Shown piece after piece: positions 21,211 to 34,100 of a stretch of 64,000 nt of DNA. Position 1 is the stretch's first letter. Every line of letters starts with the position of its first letter. The notes beneath the pieces were generated by a model. That model saw only the letters and a list, made by a program, of their open reading frames with translations. It had not been told where the DNA came from and searched no databases. A program made the translations under genes and the position numbers. Source of the DNA: Dendrophyllia cribrosa (lineage: Eukaryota > Cnidaria > Anthozoa > Scleractinia > Dendrophylliidae); NCBI GenBank assembly GCA_024195265.1, contig JAJLRJ010000002.1:49568853-49632852 (forward strand), read 5' to 3'.

Positions 21211-24065
21211 ATGCCTGCCTATATGTAGCAATATTTAATCCTTGTTGAAATCTATTTGATTTAAACTTTGTTATCTGTAAATTTAAACTTTTATCTGTGA
21301 ATTTATACTTTGTTGTCTGTAAATTTAAACTTTAATCTGTGAATTTAAACTTTGTTATCTGTAAATTTAAACTTTTATACTAAATTTCATTTAATCTTTA
21401 TTTCAAAATATATGTAAACTTTTAGTTTTTTTATTTAAACTTTGTTCAAAATACATTTAAACTTCGTTCAAATGTCATTTAAACTTCGATGATAGATTTC
21501 ATTTGAACTTCCAAATTTTATTTAATCTTCTTTCAATTTTCATTTAATCCACGGTAAATTTCATTTAATCTTCCTGGGGCGAGCTCGGCCAACCAGCCTC
21601 GTTTTCAAACGCAGACACGGGAGCCATTTTGTTTTAGTGTCTCGCAAGTTAGTGATTTAGTTCCCGCTGTTTGTGAAGCTTCCAAGCTTCTCCCTTCAGA
21701 TAGCAGACGATGTGGAGACGTTTTTAAAGTTTGTGTTAGAGAGATCGGAGGAAATAGGCTTACTTCAAGAACGCCAAGATGTTTCTGAGAACTTTCTTAG
21801 TGCGCTGCTAAACACATGTGAATTTACTTGGAAAGACAGTGCAATTTTTGCATGAAATTGGAAACATATCTTTGTTGGATCCGTACGATTCCAAGAAATG
21901 GAAAGATTTTGAGAAAGTTTTCTTGAAAAGTATTTTGTTAGGCTGTATAATCACTATCATCACAAATCCACTATATTAAAAAAACTAAATTATGCAAGTT
22001 GCCATTGTCGGTTGATTTAGAAAGTGGTGCAGTACTTTTTTTACCCAACCACAAAGCATAGCAATGCAAAATTACCTTTTCCACTCAATTGGAAACCGCT
22101 CTATATGTTATTACCTTACATTACTATTAATAAAGACTCTTAAAATTTATGATTAGTTTATTAATACTTTATTAATGTATGAGATTATTAAAAATTTAAA
22201 ACAAATTGTTTCCTGGTTAAAAACGTTTAAAAATATTTCAAGAGATAAAAAGTTTGTTTCTGGAGGTGTTCAATGTCAATGTTCTTACTGTTCAAGTGAG
22301 TTCAGATATTGAGCTTTCACAAATAGGATGAAGTGGAAGCAAAACAAGTACATGCTGGATTCAAAATATCAATTTATTTATTCCGAGGCTCAACAGACCA
22401 TTCCCATCAACTGCTCACAGTGAAAGTGACATGTTCCCAACAATGCAACAAAAACAACCCTGGCCATTTGAGGCACTAATTTTATCAGACAAGGGAAAGT
22501 AAAAAATTAAGATAACATGCAAATGTTCAAGCTTACATTTTCAAAGGCAGGATTTTTTATCGCCATTTGATTGTTCATGGAAAATTCTTTCCCTAAGTAT
22601 TTGCAATAACATTCTCAAGGAAAAACCACACAAAACTAGGAGAAATCTGTTTCAGGTATACAATATGTAGCAAACTACACTTTCATAAATGTAGCAGACA
22701 TGCATGCCTCTTATAATGTTCATAACAAGATCAAGATTGTTCAAGATCAAGTTAAGGCAATTGTTTACTACAAAAATTTCAAACAATATTCATGCTAACT
22801 AATTATAGGCCATAGAATGCAGTTCTCAGCATAATTGACAGTTCTTGCCCAATAGAGAGTGTACATCCTTTCCTGACCATTTGATAGAAACAAAACCAGG
22901 CTTTGGGATTAGTGAATCACATATATTCTTCAAGTTTTTTTACAATCAGTGATAGAACTGTAGTGTAAATGTCAATACCAGTTTGACTTGATGGTCTGTT
23001 AACAGAAACCTGATGAAGAACAAAATCTGATATTTCTTTGTGGTGAGGTATTGGGATGGGACAACAATGCCTTTATCATCTGGTTGAGGATGTGGACCCT
23101 CGGGATCTTCACCATAAAATTGATTAACAAAAGAATCATCCTGGCCACCATTTGAATTTAATGGATTGTTTTCATCGAGCACTCCATTCAGCCATATCTG
23201 TTTGGGAGTACAACTATGTTCAGTTGAAAGTCTATGATTATTATACATTGTGGCAAATTCATCAAGAGTGGTGTTGATTCTAGCAGTGAAAACTAAATGT
23301 AATGCAAACATGTGGATGGGATTTTCAATATCCAGAATTGTTGTTTGCTCCATTGCATAGAAGGCAAAATAAAAGAAATGACAGACACATCTAAATACAT
23401 CCCGCCAAAGTCTCTCTATATGCGTTGATTGCTTGTGGATGACCCAGCGATGAGACTACCTTGCCCCTCTCCCCAGTGGGCAACCATTTCATCACAAATC
23501 AAAACATTCTCCACGCCATAATCTACACGAATACGCGAGGGCCATAAGCTAAAAACGTCTCCACATCTTCTGCTATCTGAAGGGAGAAGCTTGGAAGCTT
23601 CACAAACAGCGGGCACTTCTGCGAGACACTAAAACAAAATGGTTGCCGTATCTGCGTTTGAAAACGAGGATGGTTGGCCGAGCTCGCCCCAGGAAGATTA
23701 AATGAAATTTACCGTGGATTAAATGAACATTGAAAGAAGATTAAATAAAATTTGGAAGTTGAAATGAAATTTATCATCGAAGTTTAAACGACATTTGAAC
23801 GAAGTTTAAATGCATTTTGAACAAAGTTTAAATAAAAAAACTGAAAGTTTACATATAATATAATTACATTTGAAATAAAGATTAAATGAAATTTAGTATA
23901 AAAGTTTAAATTTATAGGTAACAAAGTTTAAATTCACAGATAAAAGTTTAAATTTACAGATAACCAAGTTTAAATTCACAGATAAAAGTTTAAATTTACA
24001 GATAACAAAGTTTAAATCAAATAGATTTCAACAAGGATTAAATATTGCTACATATGGGCAGGCAT
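21211..24065. mobile_element. DNA transposon with long terminal inverted repeats nested in the LINE tail
   Basis: The left end ATGCCTGCCTATATGTAGCA and the right end TGCTACATATGGGCAGGCAT are inverted. The pairing runs inward about 520 bases (to about 21727 on the left and 23553 on the right). Each arm holds a degenerate array of TTTAAACTTTTATCTGTAAA-like units, and farther in, the ATTTCATTTAATCTTC and GAGCTCGGCCAACCA segments. The last 60 bases of the arms also encode the first residues of the transposase frame. A stretch without coding signal at 21860-22940 suggests internal decay. Confidence 0.8.
22946..23616 (-). pseudogene. Integrase-core (DDE) transposase fragment of the nested transposon
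   Basis: Two minus-strand frames join: 23616-23416 with PSRIRVDYGVENVLICDEMV and GSLIAGSSTSNQRI, then 23417-22946 with ERLWRDVFRCVCHFFYFAFY and a long C-terminal part. RVDYGVEN carries the second catalytic Asp of an rve-type integrase core, and NQRIERLWRDV carries the catalytic Glu, as in IS3-like eukaryotic transposases (family knowledge). A 2-base insertion at about 23418 creates a stop between NQRI and ERLW. The first catalytic Asp region and any N-terminal DNA-binding domain are missing. The plus-strand frame at 21673-21855 on the left arm is open but I do not recognise it. Confidence 0.75.
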
Positions 24066-24180
24066 ATACAATACGATACTCGATACTTACACTACTTACA
24101 ATACGATTCTTACACTACTTACAATACGATACTTACACTACTTACAATACGATTCTTGCGCTACTTACAATACGATACTT
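24066..24180. repeat. LINE 3' minisatellite, inner part
   Basis: Same ACTACTTACAATACGATACTT units as at 21098-21209, direct orientation. It marks the right flank of the nested transposon. Confidence 0.8.
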
Positions 24181-24396
24181 TTTTAATGCAACGTCTTTTT
24201 TATTAATATTTCCACATATATGCGTAGTGTTACATACATTTAATGCAATACTTATAATTAACATAACATAATTTAATGAACACTCAGTTATAAGTGAAAT
24301 AGTAAATATATATATAGAAAGAGCACATACAGAGAACTAAATGCTATCCACTTCAAGTACGTTATACATTGCTTTGCCACAGTACTACAATGGTAA

Positions 24397-26097
24397 TTAT
24401 GTCGGCTCATTTTGTGAGGGGTTTTTCTTAAAGTGAGACCACTTCTTTTGAAAGGAGTTTATGGTGTTGTTGTCAAACGCAATTTGTTTTTCAAGTTCCA
24501 TAGAGTTCTTAAGTAATGGTATATATACCTGCAGCTCAGGTAAGGTATTCCCAAGTTTGCATGTGTATATATAATGTCTAGCTATAAGAAGTAAGTGGTG
24601 GAAGAGCAAATCTTTTATGTCGTCAATTAAACCAAGACAAAAAGATGGGGGAAATGAAGAGTCCTCCATTCCAGTAAAGTTTTGAGTTATCCACTTAGAC
24701 ATATTTTTCCAAAAGGTTTGGGTATGTTTACAATTCCAAAACAGATGAACAAGGGTTTCTGGTGTTTCTTTGCAGAATGAGCAGGAATCCACTTGTTTTA
24801 TACCTATCTTGCTAAGAAAATCATTCATAGCTATTCTTCTATGAAGCAGTTTAAATTGGAACACTCTAAGTTTTGTTTCTATTGTACATAAAAATGGTAA
24901 GTAATAGGTGTTTTTCCAATTAACCGCTACAGTAGAATTACCAAATATTTCCTCTTCCGCCAACCATTTTCCCTGACTCTTTGAAGGTATGGAAGCCCTT
25001 TTATTTACAAGATGTTGATAGAATTTTTTGCACACTTTTGAGTTAGACAGAAAGTTCTCAGCGGAATCTTTTTGGGCAGGGCTATTGTGAACTGGGGAGT
25101 ATTTTTTCCTGTAATGCTTTATAGCTGATACTACTTTGTAATACTCCAAATAGTTGGTTTTAATGTTGTATTTGCCTATAAATGCATTATAACTTAAAAA
25201 ATTCTGATCATTATCTAGCAAATCTCTAATCTCCTTTACCCCCGCATTAAACCATGATTTGTAAAACAAAGGTTGGTTCTCTATTTTAATGAGCGAATTA
25301 TGCCAAATACACGTGGAAGCAAACTGAAGGTTCTCAGCACTGAAGTTGAAATTGGTCCAATATTCTACAATCTCATTTAAAAAAGGGTCCTTTAGATTAA
25401 GCTGTGAAGTATCCTGTTGTTTTAGATTACTTTGAAACAAAAGCCTGCCTCCGTGCTTCAATAAGTAGTGATCAAAAAAAAAGTTTCCATTTCCCTTTAT
25501 TATCTTCATTTAAATACCCTTGTATCCATTTCATTTTAAGAGATTCATTGAAACTTTGAACATCAATCATCTTTAGTCCTCCTTTCTCGTAATTGTTTAT
25601 CATTTCTGTCCTTTTAACTTTGTCGCCTTTTCCATCCCATAAGAAAATAATCATACAATAAGGAATTGACTTCTTTAAGTGCACCCGAGGGCGTTGGAAG
25701 AGAAGACAAAACATAAACCAATTGTGACACGGCCATGGTTTTTATGATTGCAATTTTACCCAAGAGGGTTAGTCTTCTTGCTGACCAATTATTCAAAATG
25801 CTGCGAATTTTTTCGATTTTCTCGCTTAAGTTAACATCAAGAGACTTATCTTCCAACGTGGAAAACCAAACTCCAAAGGCGTAGACCTTTGTTTCAGCCC
25901 ATGTTATAGGTTTTATTGAAGGGAAAGTGATGTCCGAACTTTTAGATGATCCGATCCAGAAGGCTTCAGTTTTGTCATAATTAACTTTAAGACCAGATAT
26001 GGAAGCAAAGGCATCTAGTAAGTATAGGGATCTTGAAAAGGAAGATTCTGAACCATCTAAAATCATAGTCGTGTCATCAGCGTAGGGAGAGGTTACT
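24397..26097 (-). pseudogene. LINE ORF2, reverse transcriptase palm to C-terminal zinc finger, frameshifted
   Basis: On minus, the segment opens with SPYADDTTMILDG, the reverse transcriptase catalytic YADD (about 26085-26055). Thumb motifs GLKVNYDKTEAFWIG and NWSARRLTLLGKIAIIK follow. Frame changes near 25640 and 25490 divide it into three frames (25614-26066, 25472-25714, 24397-25509). The last frame has RVFQFKLLHRRIAMNDFL and the zinc-finger-like CSFCKETPETLVHLFWNC (CxxC..H..C), typical of the C-terminus of L1/Tx1-type ORF2. The normal stop is at 24397. The 3' untranslated region continues to about 24066. Confidence 0.85.
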
Positions 26098-26225
26098 CGG
26101 CAGGCATGGCGTCCGGACGTGCGATGTGACGCGCCGTCTAAAACATGGGTTAATAGTGCTTAATTTGATGGAAAATCTCGGACTTTTAACCCGTGATCTG
26201 TTTTAACGAGAGCTGACAAATTCCT

Positions 26226-26970
26226 ATGGGAAGAAAACGTTCCAAAAGAGGTTCAAACTCCTCAAACAGCGACGACATGTCCGCAAATCAGGATACTTTG
26301 CTTCAGTTAAAGGATGCGATTGACTCCTTGAGACAAGCCATGGAGACGGGATTCGCTGATATGCGATCCGAAATGGACAAGTTGAGATGTGAGCTGAAAC
26401 TGGAAATCGATCAGATCAGAACAGAAACAAAAGATATGAAACAAAGCTTAGAATCCACCCAACAAGATGTAGACACGATGAAAGAAGAAGCAGAGTCGAA
26501 TTTAAAGAAGACCAGTGCTGAGGTTGAAGCCTTGCGCAGTAAGATTGCCATCCTAGGAACACAACTAAAAACGGAAATTGAAAATAATACCAGGCTCGAG
26601 CAATATACACGACGAGAAAATTTAAGATTCAATAACATACAGGAAACCGAAGATGAAAACTGCAATAGAAGGTAAATGTAGACCAATAATTACACGATTT
26701 ATTAGCCGCAAGGACCGTGATATTGTTTGGAAGAGTAGATCTAAGATTAAAAACTCTGGTAACTATGCGAACGCATATATAACTGAAGATTTTGCAAGAG
26801 CGATCCAAGAGGAACGCAAAGTTCTCATTAAAGCAATGATGAAAGCGAGGGAAGAACATGGTATAGCAGATGCGAAAGTTATCGGAAGGTTTCTACTCAT
26901 TAACAACGAAAAATATAACTATCAAAATGTTCCAGAATTTCTAAAGATCTTTTTTTTCTTCTTGATATAA
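26226..26970 (+). pseudogene. LINE ORF1 protein (L1-type coiled-coil RNA-binding protein), broken
   Basis: The first frame (26226-26675) starts with a basic MGRKRSKRGSNS segment. A long heptad-rich coiled coil follows (residues about 20-130), ending in EQYTRRENLRFNNI, the conserved entry to the L1 ORF1 RNA-recognition domain. The second frame (26653-26970) resumes with AIEGKCRPIITRFISRKDRD and the C-terminal domain ending in ADAKVIGRFLLIN. Compared with the family, about 35-40 residues at the start of the RNA-recognition domain are missing at the junction, together with a frame change. The protein would form trimers that bind LINE RNA; this copy cannot. Confidence 0.75.
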
Positions 26971-27329
26971 GAACCATCAATTTGCATATTACTCTAACTT
27001 TTGAAATAGCTACTAATGAACCCATTGTTTTTTTTGTGATCCTGCTGAGAGTTTTTTTTTACCTCTACAATGGCTTCTTTTAGATATGTTAATGTTATAT
27101 TAAGCGCTTCTTGGGTATCCCATATGTATTACCTAACCCAAGGCACTTTTTTCTATGTGTTTGTTTTTATTCTAGGTTTGTTTTTTTTATTGTTCAGCTG
27201 CAACTTTTGTTTATTATGTTCGTATTTTTATTACTTGTTCATACTAAGTGTTAATAATTTGGGCTTGTTAATTCCACTTCTGCGTTTTACAATTGCTTTG
27301 TTAAGTACCTATCAATCATCACCTATACT

Positions 27330-28522
27330 GACGAATTAGTTATTTGTTCTCTAAACGTGAGAGGTTTGTCAAACACTATGAAAAGGCGTGAGACATTTCG
27401 ATGGCTCAAGATGAAAAAATATGCAATTTATTTTCTTCAAGAAATTCATTGCACTAAAGATAAGGAGGTCTTCTGGTCTGCTGAATGGGGGTATTCAGCT
27501 ATATTTAGTGGCTTTTCTAGCGCCAGCGCCAGGGTATGTGTACTTTTCAATAATAGTTTCAATTTCCAAATTTTGAAATCGTTTTCTGATCCAGAGGGAA
27601 GATTCGTTATAGTAGATATCAAAGCAGAGAATAAGATTTTGACTCTAGTGAATATTTATGCACCGAATAACGACAATCCTGCTTTCTTCAAAAATGTTCT
27701 CAATCAGCTTCTCTCTTTTGACTGCGGTGAGATAGTTCTGGGGGTGACTTTAATTTAGTGCTCGATGTCCAAAAAGACAAAAAAGGCGGAAGGCCGGTGA
27801 CTCACGAGAAGTCGTTAAAAGAAGTTAAGTACATCGCAAATATGTTAGATCTCATAGACATCTGGCGTATTTTCAATCCGGACGCTAAAAGATTCACCTG
27901 GAGGAGAAGAAAACCCGATATACACTGCCGTCTCGACTTCTTTTTGACGAGCTCTAGCTTAAGTACAGCAATTGCAAAAGCAGATATTTTAACTGGATTC
28001 AAAACTGACCATTCTCTAATAACTATCCACCTTGCAAACAATGCAAATCCCAGGGGCCCAGGTTTTTGGAAGCTGAACACTTCCTTCTTGTTGGACAATG
28101 ATTATGTCAACTTGATTAAGAACACAATTGCTGAAGTAGAAAATGAATATGTAAACAATAAAGAGGTTGACGCCGTTCTCTTGTGGGACACCATGAAAAT
28201 GCAAATAAGGGCAAGCTCACTAAATTACGCAAGGAGAAAGAAAGCTAAAATGAAATCACAAGAGACGATCCTAGAATCTGAAATATCATCTCTCCAAAAA
28301 AGACTTGAAGAAAACTTCCTATCTGAAAACGAAAAAGCCCACATCTACAATGAACTAAATATTAAGATCCTACAAAGAGAAGAAATATCGAAGCATAAAA
28401 CCAGAGGAGCAATTATTAGATCTAAGTCTCGATGGTACAATGAAGGAAAAAAAAGAATTCAAAATACTTTTTTAGCTTAGAAAAACGACATTTTAATAAA
28501 AAAAACTATCAAACACCTTACC
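27330..28522 (+). pseudogene. LINE ORF2, endonuclease part and linker, frameshifted
   Basis: An APE-type endonuclease opens with VICSLNVRGLSN and FLQEIHC (the catalytic Glu). It continues through VNIYAPNNDNPAFF and GDFNLVLD to DIWRIFNPDAKRFTWRR, RLDFFL and KTDHSLI (catalytic His). The frame breaks at about 27742, where a G is missing from a G run just before the GDFN motif, and again in an A run near 28450. A linker rich in Lys and Glu follows, and the sequence stops at 28522 where the target duplication starts. The reverse transcriptase fingers that should come next are absent here. The catalytic half lies on the other strand at 24397-26097. Confidence 0.8.
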
Positions 28523-28537
28523 CTGGATAGGATTTCT

Positions 28538-29764
28538 AGTTTGTTGCACAGTCACTAGAAAATGGGAAAACCGAAAAGTAAATGTGTTGCGTGTCTAAAC
28601 ACTGATTCAAAGTATTGCATACAAAGAACTCTCCTTCGAAATAGGCTTGTGATTACAAATAAAAAAGTTACAAAAACCCAAAACGAAAACATTGTATGCT
28701 AGTAAGGAAGAAATGAAGAAATGAGCAAGAGCAAGACAAAAATATCCACGCGGATGTATTTGCGGCAAACATTGCGTGACATCGATCTGGCTCTATTTTT
28801 CAGTTCAATTCGTTCCTTCACTTCTTGCCTCTTTTCATTAGAAATATTCAATACAAAACTCAATAGATACCCAGAGGATGCTTTGCATGCAAGACATGGA
28901 TCCAGGTCCTGCAAAAATAAACACACAAGCTAGAGAAAGGTGACATTACAAAATGCCGTAGCCGTATGAAAAGGCCGGTGGCTGAGCACGGCAGCAAGAC
29001 ACAGGAAAATTAGCGAAGAACATCAAAGTTATTTGCCTTCAAACACCCATTTGGAAGGTAACCTGTCATCGAAGTATTATCTCAGGTTTACTGGGTAGTT
29101 TTAATGGGAAATGGCAGGGTTTTTCAATGGTTTGCTCAGAAAGCGAGCTACGAGGCTAGTCGAATTGTTTACATTTCCTAGTTAAACAAAATATCTTCGA
29201 AAGGACAAATTGGGTCAACTTGCATGGGGCCGCTCACCTTAGAATTAACTTTTGCCAAGAAAAAAAAATTATATCACGTTCAAAAACAGCTCTTGTACTT
29301 GCTAGAATTGAATTTTGAAAGAATTCTACATAATACCGAGTATGTTTTGAGATGTTTGAAAACGGTATGGAATTTTTTATTTTCAAAGTCTAGAAATTTC
29401 GGTTCTCTTCGCTTGCTCTCCAGGAATTCGGAATTACAATTGTAAGTCTAAAATATCATCAAAGCAGCTTAGCAATACCTCCTAAATAAAATTATAAACT
29501 AAGGAAAACCATAATTTGCTATGCGTCCTCACGCGAGTTCGATTAATTATCTGATCATGAAATTTGACCTCATTTCTGTGATTTTTTTGGCCTCACGGGT
29601 TGTCGACGGTTTTTCGTAGTTTTCTCAAAAATGTAAAAACTCTAGAACCTAAGACTTATATCACGATTCTTAGCATACCATAGGTTATCTCTGGACGAAA
29701 TATCAAGGGGTCCATTTTACCGACGCTGTACCGCCCCTCACGCGGTGGTTAGGGAGAGTGGCTC
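28538..29764. other. Non-coding; one weak exon-like signal
   Basis: A minus-strand acceptor (TTTATTTTTGCAG) at about 28913 opens a 70-codon frame, but no partner exon or domain is visible. Otherwise AT-rich without signal. Confidence 0.35.
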
Positions 29765-30049
29765 TTAAGGTGGCTCCAAGTAGTATTTTGGGGTCACACT
29801 TCCCTTTTTGAACGCGCTTACACATAATCTTACTTTAGCTCAATGAATCAGAATTTGATACCAGATGTTAGGCTTAGATGAAAGGTTTGGACGATGCTCT
29901 TTTTATGCTAATCAGCGTTTCCATAGCAACGGTAAACAAACATGGCGAAAAACAGTTTTCCTAAATATCTTTCGATTTTGGGGCTACCCGCATAAGCGCA
30001 TTCAAAAAGGGAAGTGTGACCCAAAAAAAACTACTTGGAGCCACCTTAA
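29765..30049. mobile_element. TTAA-flanked MITE
   Basis: GGTGGCTCCAAGTAGTATTT and its mirror AACTACTTGGAGCCACC are flanked by TTAA at both ends. The inverted arms continue through GGGTCACACTTCCCTTTTTG / CAAAAAGGGAAGTGTGACCC, about 55 bases each. Third element with TTAA ends in this window. Confidence 0.85.
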
Positions 30050-31143
30050 ACTAATCGTGAATACCGTTTGTTTAGGCATAACGCAGCAAGCCATTAACAA
30101 ACTTTGGAGTGAGTACCTAACACCTTAATCTAACCAACCTTGTCGGGCAATTTTTTTGGTTTGTTTTCTGCGCGCAGTTATTTTTTTTTTAAGTTCGAAG
30201 GACATTCATTCCTCTGCACTAAATTACCCATAACGGACGTTTGAACGAAATCAAAAGGTTTTTTAGCCAAAGTTGTTAGGTATTTGGCCCAATATCCATC
30301 CCCTTCTTTAGATCGTTTCCGACTGAACAAAACACCTGAGCAGCAGCGGGAAAAGGTGCAGCAAACCTGGATAGGAACCAAGGCCCTAATCCCCCCTATT
30401 CCTACCAAGTCACTCAAAATATAAAAATCTTGAATGTAAACACAATTTGAATGTCCACTGTGCATATGATGCCCGATTTAGGGTGTTAGCTCTATTGTAC
30501 ATTGTACACATTCATTGTATTAGGTAAAATTATGTATTCTAATATATTCTATGGTATTGTATTCTATTGTATTGTCGTTCTTTTGTGCTCTAATATTCTA
30601 TTGTTTTAACAAAAGAATAAGTGTTACCCCTAAATCGCGCATGGTATACCACTGTGATGTCAAAAGCGTTTCTACCAAGAATTGACTTTAATACCAAAGA
30701 TCTTGCTTTAATTTACACATTTTAGTCAACTTCTTCTAAATGTATGAACATCCCACGAGCATGCAGATGCCTGTATTCATCAAATAACCTAAAGGCTTCC
30801 AACTTATATTTTTAATAGCGAACATAAATCAATTTTATTTTAATGCGATGCAACTGAATATAATCTTCAATGCCTGTATCGATCAAGCAGTACCATTTTT
30901 CCAGCAACTTTTTCATAATTTACTAGCACACCCTGGAAAGCGCGGGAGGTTTGAGCGTAGCACGACAAGTGTTCAAGCAATGGGAAATATATATTTACTA
31001 TATTCAAACACTGAACAGATTGAAGTCAAAACTAGTTAGGGTAGTTCGATAAAAAAAAAAGAATTTTCCTTATCAGGCAATCCTCGTACATCATAGTATT
31101 CCATTGATCTACGTGGCCAAAAGTTTTAAAGGTATGTTAGCGT
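30050..31143. other. Intergenic, downstream of gene A
   Basis: Contains a TATTCTATTGTATTG low-complexity stretch at 30535-30610 and no supported gene. A plus-strand TTTATT at 30834-30839 would be an AATAAA signal for gene A, about 305 bases past its stop. Confidence 0.35.
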
Positions 31144-34100
31144 TTATGCTATACCAAAGCACTTCAATTTTCCCAGTGTGTGGTACCCTTCCTCGTTGTT
31201 TCCGCCAGTATCCCCAAACCTGAGCTGTTTGACTGGAATCTTTGTCTTGTCAGTGAAGAACCCACTATCGTCACGCCATTTCCTGTCATTCTTATCACAG
31301 TTACAGGCGCGCCCGGGGTTCGCACATGTGTTGTTCATCCCGCATGCGCACTTACCACTGCCAGGTGATGCTCCGCCCCAGTAAGTCATCTTGGTAAAAT
31401 CACGTGACACCCACCAGGCCATCCCATCCCTAAAAAGCCTCGAACCATAACACTCATACTTGATAAATTGTTCACAGTGTGAGGAGACTTTCGTACGACC
31501 CGCCAGCTGAGACAGACTCGCTCCTGTGTAATTGATGTCACGCGAGTAACACCCTGCCGGTTCACAACCATCCACCAATGTTCTGCTTTCACTATTGTGA
31601 CTAATAACTGTCACGCCAACTTCTTTCTTGTCACTCATGTTACAGGTGACGTCATATAAAGGTGGCAAGCCTCCTTCGCCGTCAGGATCAATGACGTAAC
31701 TTCCGCTTTCTGCTGAAGGGTCGAGCCTCTTTAGAACACTGCATGATTTGGCTAAATAAAGCAGTTCAGAATAATAATGACTAAATAAGAAATAAGAAAT
31801 TTCCAAGACTATAATGACAATATGGCTTTAGTGCATTTGACCTAAGGAATCTATAATCTCAAGTATTCTTTACTTTTCTATTGACTTTCTCTTCACCTGT
31901 ATTACCATAATCAGATAAGGTGTATATGTTTTTTGTATTGTGTGATAGAAACAAATAAAGTCGAAAGTTGAATGTTGAAAAATCTGTTGAATTCATGAGG
32001 CCTTTTCTGTTCTGTTATAACCATATAAACAAGCGCTGCATGCCGGTCGCATTAGGAAAGTTGATATGATGACAGATTTTTATCTTAAAAAAAGACAAAT
32101 TTGATCAAAATTTCCCTAGTGCGACCAGACCCTAAGCCGTCCCGTAAATACGAAACAAGGTAAGGTTGATTTTAGAGGCCGGAAAAAAAAAACTTAAGCG
32201 GCTATTTCTTATCTTGCAACAAAGACAAGAAATGCCATCCCTATTGTTTTTCGAGCTAGCAAACAAATGACGGCATAACTAAACATTCTAAAGTCGTAAG
32301 AGCTAAACTCTGAAGGTCTAGTACACAACACCACGGACTCCACAAGAGTCATTTCAGGCCTGTCAACATAGTCCCTTATAGTGCCAATGTCTTTGAATCG
32401 AGTTGCTGAAATGGCTTGTTGAAATGCTTGGTTTGCCATTCGGGCAACCCGCCCCTTCAATAAATTATTTTTTAATAGTTTAATATTACCTATATCTGCT
32501 TAACTTAACAATCAGTAAGCGAGTTAACTTTTCACGACTTTGAAAAGTACTGACCTGATAATTTTTGGCTGTCATTTAAAGCACATTCACTTATTATAGG
32601 CTTCATTTTAATGCACACTTTACCTCGATAGCCAGATAAGTGTGAGCTGCTGTCTCCTTTAGGTCAGACGCAAATTCATTTTCATCAGTGATATTGTTTA
32701 ACTCGCATTTAAGCTTTCCTCCTTTCAAAGGTCCCATATTTATGGACACACAGTTGGGCTCCATATAGCAGTTAACTCGGCAGCTCCCTTCATTAGGCAC
32801 CTCTTCACTGTGTATCACGTGACCCTTCATGGCTTTGTTTGGTATTGGTTCTTTGAACACAATGAAGCGGCCTTCCTGAGCTGTTTAAAAAAAAGTGTGT
32901 TAATAAAAAAAATTAGCTTATAATTTCACGAAAAGATATGTGACGATAAACTGTAAATTAGCCCCCAAAATAGGATATATTACTTACCGAAACAGCCTTA
33001 TTTTTGGGTCAGAAACATATCTTTTCAATACGTAGTGTACAATTACAATTTACCGGTATATAATTGGCATATTTAACTTCTCGATTTTTCGGTTTTGGAT
33101 GCTTGCCTTTCGTAATGTTGAATGCCGTGAAGTATCAAGGTTCACTTATAATTATTTCTAGTTAATAAAAATGTAGAACTTTAACCAATCTTAAAAAACC
33201 CTCAAAATTAACTTAATAAATCGGAGTATGAGTAGGGTGTATATTTTCCAAATTACACAAAGCTAATCGCGCCCGTTTTTATGGAAGCCGTCAACCGTCT
33301 TGACGATTACGCCTTGTTGGGGAAACTTATGAAAATAACGGTTTTTCTATGGCGAAAACAAGTCATCAAGGCAAGACTTAATTAACAAGCGCATATTTCT
33401 CCGTGGTAAGGCACAATTGAATGCATAGTCGCATATTAGATAAATACAGGGTATGGAAATATACAGTCAAATAATCCCTGTAAAATATTATACTAGAAAG
33501 ACGCAGATAAAATTTTAGAAGAATTAGCCCGATAAACTCATTTATATTTTTTATGATGTTCGAGATGGCATTTTTAAGAGTATTTTCGACAACACAAATT
33601 GTTATTCACAGCCATTGTGCGATTTTGAAAACATTTTCAATGACAAAAACTATATGATTGAGCAGTATGGTTTTAGATTCATGGATATTTATCTGGCGAG
33701 GCATTTTTAAGGAATTCCGTGAATTTGCAAGGTGAATATCTGTTTCCAAGTATTTACAACTGTTGATGGTTACTATGTGAAACATTTAGCTGGACTATTT
33801 GATACACAAATGCTGAAATACTTTAAAAACCCAAAAAAAATAAAGACTGCACTGAAGAAATAATTAATTTTTCGTGCTACAAAACATTTTGGCGACAAAT
33901 CCAATAAATAAACTAAACTTTTCATCAAGTTGTATTTAAACCGGCGAACATCTGACAAATGACAATTAATAGCTTCCTAAACAACAATTTGCAAAAACCA
34001 TTTTTTTTAGCTCAAACCTCCACGCAGTTTTGTACACGTTCATGCCCCTGTTCCACTCCCGTGTGACACTTTAGTAATTAAGAACGAAGTTGGCGCGTCA

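Larger units (their letters stand above)
21037..28537 (-). mobile_element. Twin-primed (5'-inverted) L1-like LINE insertion with target duplication
   Basis: CTGGATAGGATTTCT occurs at 21037-21051 and again at 28523-28537, a 15-bp target-site duplication. Next to the left copy, a T-rich tract (21050-21081) is the poly-A tail of a minus-strand element. The 3' half of the LINE reads on minus from about 26097 down to about 24180. The 5' half, with ORF1 and the start of ORF2, reads on plus from about 26100 to 28522. A single insertion whose 5' part is inverted and which lacks the first part of the reverse transcriptase between the two segments is the signature of twin priming in L1 retrotransposition (established mechanism). 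A DNA transposon (21211-24065) later entered its 3' end. Confidence 0.8.

Noticed and set aside
27070..27339. 89-codon hydrophobic frame inside the LINE
   Set aside because: T-rich spacer between LINE ORF1 and ORF2; the hydrophobic residues come from TTT codons.
28699..28933. Minus-strand exon-like frame after TTTTTGCAG
   Set aside because: A decent acceptor, but no partner exon, no donor and no recognised domain; the opposite strand is equally open.
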